Assembly (NCBI GenBank): GCA_036897625.1
Contig: JAYMTA010001023.1
Span: forward strand, 1 to 22,311
DNA from: Pelargonium cotyledonis
Lineage: Eukaryota > Streptophyta > Magnoliopsida > Geraniales > Geraniaceae
DNA: 22,311 nucleotides
Direction: 5' to 3'
The position numbers and the translations under genes are program-made. Positions 15,576 to 22,311 of this stretch are shown piece after piece. A model generated the notes under the pieces. The model ran no database searches, was not told where the DNA came from, and saw only the letters and a program-made list of their open reading frames with translations. The first letter of the stretch is position 1. Each line of letters starts with the position of its first letter.

Positions 15576-16085
15576 TCTCCAACTCACCCGATGACATGAC
15601 GACGTGTGATTGGTAGAGAAATTGACGGGGCCCACATGTCCATTTGACTCTTTATTCTCTAAGTCGTGCTTCCCTCTTCCTCCAAGAGCTCTCCAAGCTC
15701 TATGGGTGGAGTGAGGTTCCGGTTCCTGATTTCAAAGAAGGGAAGTTGCGTTGGCTTTAACTTGTACCATACTCATGATCATACCTCTTGAGTGGAGTAC
15801 TTTTTGGAAGGGAACAAGTGCTTCCCTAAGGAGAGAGAATTGTTGTTTCCATAGGAGAAATATAGCGGTTATTGGGGGAGGGATAGCACTTCCCGAAAAG
15901 AGAGGATGCTTCTCGAATGGGAAGTGGATACGCTTCTTAAGGAGAGAATGATCGTTTCCCCAAACTTTGCACTGGTGTATGCAGATGGCTTTGTTGGCAT
16001 GTCGTCATGTGTCTCGACTTTTGCATTCTGATCGTCTATGAATCAACTCTCGACCCAATCTCTGTTCATGGATAACTCGAGGGGC

Positions 16086-16186
16086 TTGACCAGTGTTGAC
16101 CAGATTAACCAAGTTGATCATGTTTGACCAATGTTGACCGAAATATCCATGTTTGACCAAACTTGTCTTGATGAGTGGTTTTGACC
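16086..16186 (-). promoter_or_regulatory. Cluster of six W-box cores
   Basis: TTGACC occurs at 16086, 16096, 16123, 16133, 16153 and 16181 on the plus strand (GGTCAA on the minus). TTGACC/T is the core bound by plant WRKY factors. Six in about 100 bases is far above chance, though part of the density comes from a local repeat (GTTTGACCAATGTTGACC-like). Confidence 0.5.
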
Positions 16187-16553
16187 TCCGGTGCTCACTA
16201 TTAATTTCGACTACGCTGCCGCTAGGTTGAACATGTCGTTCGAGTCGCGCTTCATCGTTGAAAAAATAGTTGTTTTCTCTGGTGTCTTCAACGAGAGTAG
16301 CAATCAGATTGATTATGGTCACCATCTTTAGAATTCAAAGCCAAAGTTTCGCTTTCCGCACGTTCTAAAATTTTGAGTTAAAAAGGGAAAGGTATTTCTA
16401 TTGTATAGCTCAACTGGGAAAAAAAGAAAAAAACACTAAGCATTCTCGTTCCGATTATTGATTCTATACTCAAACAAAAACTACGCTAGCAAAATTGCCT
16501 AAAGAATTATATAAAATTTGTAAAAATAATGTAATATTCGTATCATGTTTTTT

Positions 16554-16718
16554 ATTTATTTATTTAAAAAAAACCAACTAGTTGAGTTACACAATAAGGG
16601 TAGTTCTCCCCTTTAAAACCCACCTGACACAATGAGATTTGAACCCATAACCTCTCACGTGAAAATGCATGTTCTTGACCATTGCGCTGTTCACTGGGGG
16701 ACTTTTTTAGCGCTCTCA
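16554..16718 (-). mobile_element. tRNA-derived SINE
   Basis: On the minus strand there is an A-box-like CAGCGCAATGGTCAAG (about 16692-16677) and a B-box-like GGTTCAAATCTC (about 16647-16636), in polymerase III promoter order. An unrelated body follows, ending in A/T-rich sequence with AAATAAATAAATAAAAAA at 16568-16550. Candidate target duplications TATCATGTTTTTT (16541-16553) and TATAATGTTTTTT (16719-16731) flank it, but they are low-complexity. The tRNA part cannot fold as a working tRNA. Confidence 0.5.
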
Positions 16719-16731
16719 TATAATGTTTTTT

Positions 16732-17221
16732 TTTTGTTTGTCATAACAATTCACATTTCCATTATCACCTCTATTGTCTTTACACTATCTCAAATCCGCG
16801 GAGAGAAGCTTATAAAATATTAAATCTAAATTGATGGAATTGGCAGAGATAATTCATTCTCTTCTTTGAAGAAAACTGAAACTGATTCCTGAGAAACCAT
16901 TGACAAAAGACAGAAAAAGAATACTGCAATTTAGCAAATAACAAACATGAAAAAGGAGAATTAATTTGACCCAGCACAAGTGCTACCAACTTTCTTATGG
17001 TCGAGCTCAATTACCAGAAACCGTTACAACAAAATGTTCCGATTAGAATCTTTAATTGCAATTACTCCGACTTGTCAGTAAAATTTTCTGTATCCATATT
17101 TGGACTCAATACAATTTTTTTTTAGCTCATTGAATTGAGCAGGGCATGGCCTATTTGTTCGTTCTTACTCAAGAAATATAGAATGGTTTCAGTAGCGACT
17201 TTCATATAAACCAGGTATCAT
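16732..17221 (-). other. Spacer and probable 3' UTR of cox6b
   Basis: Minus-strand sequence after the cox6b stop runs through GGTTTATATGAAAG and TTTCTTGAGTAAG-like sequence to an A-rich stretch near 17125. The 3' UTR probably ends between about 17130 and 17050. Nothing else was seen. Confidence 0.35.
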
Positions 17222-20200
17222 CTACAGAGGACCTGGAAAGGTGCCATTCGCTCTTTGCTCGTTCCATCTATCGATCTGCCACAACATGTACAAAAAAGAA
17301 CAATTAGTTTGATGTACACTTTTACAAGGCAAAATTATTCACTAAAGATCACATCACTCTAGAATCTCCAAATCTCTTAAAGGACAACAAATAAAGAAAG
17401 CTATGAATTCTGTAGCCCCAGAAAAATGGACTTCCCTTCGAATGTTTCTCATCGGCTCAAAATTGAATTTTACACAAGCAGCTCCTTGACAAAATGAGCC
17501 AATAAAAAATATACAGGTTACCAAACACAATATGTTGAAACCTTATCCATATAGAGTCAATTTTTATTGTTAAAATACAATAGTAATATAGTCCTATAAT
17601 AACACTTGTTTAGGAAATCATACTAGAACCATGGAGAATAAGCAGCATCAGGCTTTGATATTGTACATGTAAATAAACATGGAGAATCAGAAACGGAGTG
17701 TGGCTTTCATTCCTAAGAACCTGGCTAGATGACACAAATTAAGCATATCTTAAATATAAATAGTTAGGGTTTGATACCAAACCCTGCTGAACAGAACACA
17801 TTGAAGGCAAGAGAAGGGCCCTCTGCCCCTCTTGATGTAGCATATTCACGTCAAGTGAAGGGCCTCAAGCAAAGAATACTATTGGTTATAACAACGAAAT
17901 ACATTATTACACATGAAGTCAAACAATATCCAAGTGCCTCACTAGCTGTTACTCGAAATTTATCAATTTGCTTTTTTAAATTATAAAATAGGACGCAAGC
18001 TGCCATTTCCCTACATTGTGTCCCCAAGAAAACTGCTTTTAAAGTGATCGTGCTTAGCAAATGTCAATCAGTTCAATTGGGATGCAGAGAGGTGACCAGT
18101 CCGATTCTCATCTTAACAAAAGATGAATTTGAACTCAATTAGAACTGGTGAAATGGGTTGACCGAGTTGACTGATTTTAATCAAGCCCAATCCCATTTAC
18201 GTACTTAAGCCCAATCCTATTTCTGTACTTAAGCCCAATCCTATTTTTCCACTTAAGCTTAATCTTTCTTTTTAAGTCGAGCCCAAACTCCAAAATTCTC
18301 TTTATTTTCTAAGCCATCTATAAATAAAATACTAGAAAAAGCAATAAAACCCTAGCTTCCCTAACTTATCTACCCAGCCTGCCAGTCCCCTTTTGATTAA
18401 CTCATTCTTCAACCTCTCATCTTTGTTTGTAGCCGCTGACCAAGGGTGATGGAAATGTTTGGAGTGATAGTGAAAATTGAAAAGATGTCAAAGAAGAATA
18501 GCCTCTTAAAGTCTAAAATATGAAAATTTTTGTTTGTACAAAACCATGAAAAGAGATCAAACAATAGAGGAAGATGAAGATGCAAGGGCCCATAAGATTA
18601 TGATCTGGTATAGTTTGAGTTTTACAATTTCTTATATAACTATAAAAAAAATTGACTTCATCACAATAGCATCAAACACGGTCGATTGAGCCGGTTATCA
18701 CATCTAAAAGCAGCTAATGATTTGCTACTCTCTCTGAAAAGGGGAAAAATGTTTAATTCTATTTGATTTATGTATGCCGACAAACATAAATCAATTAGAA
18801 TTTAACACTTTTGCCTAAACAATGGCATGTCTTTTAGCATCTTCTTGATCACCTAAATCAAGGGCATGATCTGTAGGACATATAAGTCATCCGCTCATAC
18901 TAGAACCAACCAGCCTCTAATTGAGTGCATTGGCATAACTAGGTGGATAGGAGCCATAAAAAGATCAGTGTAACTAGACCATAATGGCTATGAACAGAAA
19001 TAGTGCTTACGAGTAGATATAATTTCAACAGATGAATAGGAAAAAACAAATCCACTCCATAATGTTCCCTACTAGCAAAAGAATTTGAGTTCATACCCAT
19101 TCCATAGGGCAAAGAGAACGATAATATTTCGCAAATTTGTCACATTCTGTAGCATCTTCCCCTTTAGCAGCAACACACCTGGAAAAGATCAAAAACATCA
19201 ATACAATGTATCAGAAAAGATGCGCCACTACAAAGCTGGTTCATCCGTAATAAAATAAACAGTATGAACAAGAAACTAAATTCAAAAACATTAAAAAAAA
19301 ATTGACTCACCGATGATACTCTATATATCGGGTAAAGCAATGCCTTGTTTGATTTGTAGTTGGGAAACGGAAATCTGCTGGAGCAGTCTCAAGCTATAAC
19401 AAACCAAACACAGTACACGAGTGAATAGAAAGAAGATGGTATCAAAAACATGAAGAAAAGCAAAATAAACATATGTTAACATGGTGGGCACCAAACCCTA
19501 CTAACAAATTTGACCTTTTAGTATGCGAAGTGCCGAAGTCCAAATCATGATGTGTAGCCCAATTATTACAACATAATATGGTATCATAGCTGGTATAGAT
19601 CCGGGCCTAGACTCGATTATGCTGCCTTCCCATGATAAAAGAAAGCCTCACACGTGACAATGAGTGTTGAAATGGGCGATAAAGTCTCACATTGGATAAA
19701 TAAAAAATATATGAGCTACGTATAATTATGGAAGTCAAATTGTACTAATAAGAATAACCTTTTAGTATTGGAAGCCAAAACCAATAGAAAAATTTAGACT
19801 AGAAACACCATACTAGAAAATTAAACTAAAATTTTCAATTCACAATATACCTCCTAATTGCACTGCTAACATCTTTCCTAACTCTACTACACTTAAAATT
19901 GGAACTTGACAAAATTAATTAATGATAGATGGTATGATTGAATTAACCTTTATCTCAGGTGCCTCTCCCGCATCTTCTTTATCACCTGAGCTTTCCTCCT
20001 CCGCAGCATCACTGCTTTCCTCAGTAGCAGCTGGAGCAGCTTCAGTGCTATCCTCAACTACAGCTGAATTGACCTCAGTGCTTTCCTCAACAGGAGCAGA
20101 GTCGGCAGCAGTGGCAGTAGGTATTTCCTTCTCTTCATCATCGGCAGTCTTCACTGGGCTCTCAACCTTTTTTACTTCCTCAGGTTTTGAGCCCATCTCT

Positions 20201-20810
20201 GGCTTCTCCTCTTTTTCCAAAGAGTACTCCTGCACGTCAAATCAAATTAGCTCAAACAGAATCAGGGAGAGTAAAAGTATTAGATTTATCAAAATAAGAC
20301 ACTGAGACCATGTAATACTTCATTGAAAACCACGATCCTATAATAATATTAACATTTTGTGGTTAACTGAGTCCTATAATTTAAAGTTTGCAAAGGAGCA
20401 GATGTAACAATTGTTTATCATCAGAAAACATCAGAATTGCATTTGTTCAGTCAAGCTGAAACAAGAACAAGTCCCATTTCTTAGAGAAATTACAAAATAA
20501 CCCATGTAAATTAAAATTATCATACTTTTGCAGACATTTAGTCACAGTTCTTTCCCACAACCATGCCAGATCGAGTCAAACCAATATCTCTGGAAATTTA
20601 ATCTCAAGATTGATAAATCGAGAGATTTAAGCCGGAAAACTTATCCTAATTTCTACATTTCTAATAATCAGCCACAAAATTTGCGAGCTCGAAATCAACC
20701 GAGAGAGCAAACAAATCACAAAAAGTGCAAAATCCACTAGAATAGATCTGCTCAACACCACCAGTTACCTCCGATAAGGTAGGGATTTTGACCGTTGGTG
20801 CTTCGGCCAT
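17222..20810 (-). CDS. COX6B-1: Cytochrome c oxidase subunit 6b, plant long form, five exons
   Basis: A nuclear-encoded subunit of mitochondrial complex IV that faces the intermembrane space. Exons (high to low): 20810-20769, 20229-19948, 19393-19311, 19178-19097, 17275-17222. All introns are GT-AG and frames join cleanly, giving 180 residues from ATG 20810 (MAEAPTVK) to TAG 17222-17224. Residues 15-108 form an acidic extension rich in E, S, A and K, found in the long plant form and absent from short animal and yeast subunits; it contains three 11-residue repeats (61-93). Residues 109-180 are the conserved domain: APADFRFPTTNQTRHC, then the cysteine pairs C127/C137 (CX9C) and C148/C159 (CX10C), ending RWNEQRANGTFPGPL. 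The twin motif is that of proteins oxidised by the Mia40 relay. Arabidopsis COX6b-1 (At1g22450) is about 191 residues from memory. Intron 2 holds a TRIM element and intron 4 (1821 bp) a promoter-like block. Confidence 0.95.
18160..18400 (+). promoter_or_regulatory. Promoter-like block inside cox6b intron 4, antisense to the gene
   Basis: In plus-strand order: GTTGACC near 18158; GCCCAA boxes at 18185, 18209, 18233 and 18281 (TGGGC site II elements on the other strand); a TATA box TATAAATAAA at 18319-18328; a telo-box AAACCCTAG at 18347-18355; and a pyrimidine-rich leader-like stretch to about 18430. Site II plus telo-box is the classical set-up of plant ribosomal-protein and other housekeeping promoters. 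No recognisable gene follows on the plus strand. Whether it drives transcription is unknown. Confidence 0.4.
18183..18278. repeat. 24-bp tandem repeat, four units, carrying GCCCAAT boxes
   Basis: AAGC marks unit starts at 18183, 18207, 18231 and 18255, an exact period of 24. Units two and three share ACTTAAGCCCAATCCTATTT. The fourth has lost the box (AAGCTTAAT). Confidence 0.8.
19475..19815 (+). mobile_element. TRIM-type LTR retrotransposon remnant in cox6b intron 2
   Basis: A primer-binding-site-like TGGTATCATAGC (19579-19590) resembles the initiator tRNA-Met complement TGGTATCAGAGC. About 75 bases on, after CACACGTGACAATGAG, an LTR-like end starts at 19665 (TGTTGAAATGGG) with AGTCTCACATTGG (19683), a phrase typical of plant TRIM LTRs. 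The right LTR matches sequence before the primer site: ACCTTTTAGTAT at 19513 and 19757, preceded by TACTAA in both. The left LTR is missing or diverged at its 5' part. There are no genes, as expected for TRIMs. Confidence 0.6.
20014..20112 (-). repeat. 33-bp repeat inside cox6b exon 2
   Basis: GCTTTCCTC or GCTATCCTC blocks start at 20014, 20047 and 20080, an exact period of 33. They encode three 11-residue units, VEESTEVNSAV, VEDSTEAAPAA and TEESSDAAEEE (residues 61-93). Confidence 0.75.
20230..20768 (-). other. Cox6b intron 1, no inserted element seen
   Basis: A 539-bp AT-rich intron separating a short 14-codon first exon (ends TCG GAG|GTAACT) from exon 2 (acceptor GTGCAG|GAG). A long first intron behind a tiny first exon can carry enhancing signals in plants, but none was identified. 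Confidence 0.5.
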
Positions 20811-20905
20811 TGATGGAAGTGAGAATTGAAGTGTGCGGTTGGATTGAAGGGTCTTCGAGAGAGAAGGAGAAGAGGCGGTCACGGCGAAGAAAAGGGAGTG
20901 AGTAC
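20811..20905 (-). promoter_or_regulatory. COX6B-1: Probable leader and proximal promoter of cox6b
   Basis: On the minus strand, sequence before the ATG is pyrimidine-rich (CCTCTTCTCCTTCTCTCTCG), typical of a plant leader. No TATA box or TGGGC site II element was seen in the 250 bases upstream, although such elements occur in intron 4. Confidence 0.35.
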
Positions 20906-21059
20906 TGAGTACAAGTGCTAAGCTAGGTTTAAGTTTAACTCGGAACAGTAAACCAGTTATTACTGTGACCGAGCGCGGTAAATAAATTTGGTAAATTGCT
21001 TCACTGATATTCACTCTGGTTAACACTTGGGTAAAGTTTGAATTCATATTTTTGATTTG

Positions 21060-22016
21060 GGAATGCGAACGTGAAAGAGATTTTTATTAAGGTTGTATGG
21101 AATAGAAGTCACTCGTTTGCACATGTGTAATTTGTTCTCGCCGTAAACGATGGAATGAGATTCTCGTTTCTTTGTTGTTTTTATATTATTACGATTTAAA
21201 CTTTATTTATGCTCGAGTGTCCGTTAAGATAAAAAAAATGTTTTCGTATAACTATTTAGAAGGAATATTATTACTATTTTAATGTATCCAGACAATGCAT
21301 ATTTATATCCGAATTATTTGGAACAATAGAACAAATAAATTTCATAATTTTTTTTTGCACAAATGTCCAATTGAAGTGTTGTTTTCTTCCCTGCAAAGTA
21401 TCAAGAGAAATACAATTATCAACTTCATTTCACCAAATAATGCACACTTATAAGCAATATTAGTTATTTTAATCATAAATACTTATTTTTGTACCATTCC
21501 AATTATTTTATGATCACTTATAGAAATGATTAGTCTATGGTAACAAAAATCCTAAATACGATTACCTAATGCGATATGATTGTGACGATTATCACATGTG
21601 ACATTATTGTAGTCAAGCATTTGAACATGTTATAAATTGAATGTAGGGCTTGTTCAATAACAAGCTTCAACCTCCTTCTACCTCATTTTACTCCTGTCAT
21701 CTAGGATGTAGGAAACTTCGAACTGTCCATATTGTTTGTCTAATTTTTCGCATAGAATGAGTTTTGGAGTTAAGAGCTTCTTTCCATACCGCTACTGAAA
21801 AGGAGGTGATATCCTACCGTATAGAGCAAAAGAAGGAGAGAGATTGTCCCTTCAAATGTTTGATAATAGCATCAGATGAGTTGAATGTCATGATTCTAAA
21901 AAATATTTATGTTGTTTTGATTAGCTAAAAATATTAGATCAACCTTCTTTAAACAATAGATGTCAAACATTGAGGTATTTGTGAGTAGCGTAAAAGGTAG
22001 ACTACATTCTACAATT
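21060..22016. other. Intergenic sequence upstream of cox6b, no gene seen
   Basis: AT-rich. A GGGCTTGTTCAATAACAAGC phrase near 21646 recalls terminal sequences of hAT or Harbinger elements, but no partner end was found. No credible coding frame. Confidence 0.4.
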
Positions 22017-22311
22017 TTTTATTTTTGAAACAATAATACCCTGATTATTATTGCATGAACGTAATCTACATACAGCCTACACTGATTTAGGAGACCAGGC
22101 TTTTCTAGGAATCTGAAGACACAGACCCTAATACCGTATCTCGCCCCCGACGAGGCAACTAAACCAAAGAGACAAAACAAAAACAAAAAAGAAAAGGCTC
22201 CGCAGCAAATCAGCACACTGACAAACAAAGACCCTAACACGAGGTCCCTGACGGTTACATAGAATCAAAAACCCCTACTCTCCCTACCCAGGCCGGAACA
22301 GCCCGGCCTCT
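22017..22311 (-). mobile_element. 3' end of a LINE-like element, minus orientation, cut by the window edge
   Basis: Read on the minus strand, GC-richer sequence ends in GCAATAATAATCAGGGTATT followed by TTTCAAAAATAAAAAATTG, a pattern typical of plant L1-type 3' termini and A tails. The frame at 22019-22240 runs through this 3' region and has no recognisable domain. A short inverted repeat, GGCCGG...CCCGGCC, lies at the right edge (about 22291-22308). Confidence 0.45.

Larger units (their letters stand above)
15120..16330 (-). mobile_element. Possible LTR-retrotransposon regulatory segment, minus orientation
   Basis: Reading the minus strand from 16330: a region with six W-boxes (16186-16086), then about 500 bases later a TATA box (CTATATATAG near 15574-15565). 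A leader follows with an intron-like acceptor TTTTTGCAGG near 15300, then an 82-bp tandem repeat. This order resembles U3, R and U5/leader of a plant LTR element. No terminal TG/CA ends, target duplication, primer-binding site or gag/pol were found, so it could instead be an orphan gene promoter or another element type. The 106-residue frame at 16005-16325 within it is not called because part of it only reflects the W-box repeat. Confidence 0.35.
17276..19096 (-). other. Cox6b intron 4, long, with inserted-looking sequence
   Basis: At 1821 bp this is more than three times longer than the next intron of the gene. It contains a near-palindrome AGGGTTTGATACCAAACCCT (17766-17785) and the promoter-like block at 18160-18400. 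No coding frame on either strand is convincing. Confidence 0.5.

Noticed and set aside
16005-16325. 106-residue minus-strand frame starting MVTIINLIATLVED
   Set aside because: It has a proper ATG, but no known domain is visible and its central repeated segment simply translates the W-box repeat. Coding use is unsupported.
16632-16700. A tRNA gene suggested by polymerase III boxes
   Set aside because: Acceptor and anticodon stems do not form; the boxes belong to a SINE head.
21640-21700. Possible hAT/Harbinger terminus GGGCTTGTTCAATAACAAGC
   Set aside because: No complementary end or target duplication was found in the window; the match is too short to call.

Overview
The window is plant nuclear DNA, most likely from a eudicot. 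The evidence is AT-rich intergenic sequence, GT-AG introns, two nuclear genes for organellar proteins with plant-type architecture, and a dense scatter of small plant-type mobile elements. I cannot place the species. No bacterial features, tRNA, rRNA or CRISPR array were seen.

Three genes are supported, all on the minus strand and head to tail. (1) 4688-5053 is an intronless gene for a 121-residue protein with three hydrophobic segments. (2) 8408-14860 is a ten-exon gene for an organellar seryl-tRNA synthetase (517 aa, OVA7 type). (3) 17222-20810 is a five-exon gene for the plant long-form cytochrome c oxidase subunit 6b (180 aa). Exon ends were set by hand from GT-AG sites. Every junction keeps the frame, and exon lengths sum to 1554 and 543 nt. 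Genes 2 and 3 both serve organelles (protein synthesis; respiratory complex IV), but nothing suggests they work as a unit.

The rest is mobile-element territory. From the left: the edge of a repeat with spaced TTTGGGTAC motifs (1-115); a plus-strand LINE-derived copy with a candidate target duplication (1145-2084); a minus-strand LINE-derived copy with an 18-bp target duplication (2365-2906); a Tourist-like (PIF/Harbinger) MITE with TTA duplications (3250-3698); degenerate tandem arrays of unknown origin (5603-6185); a possible minus-strand LTR segment with a TATA box and six W-boxes (15120-16330); a tRNA-derived SINE (about 16554-16718); and a LINE 3' end running off the right edge (22017-22311).

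Introns carry much of the load. Synthetase intron 9 holds a fold-back element, and its 2-kb intron 5 holds a second DNA-element-like segment lying between two copies of a 70-bp direct repeat. Cox6b intron 2 holds a degenerate TRIM retrotransposon. Cox6b intron 4 holds the most interesting item: a promoter-like block (24-bp repeats with GCCCAA boxes, TATA box, telo-box) pointing antisense to the gene.
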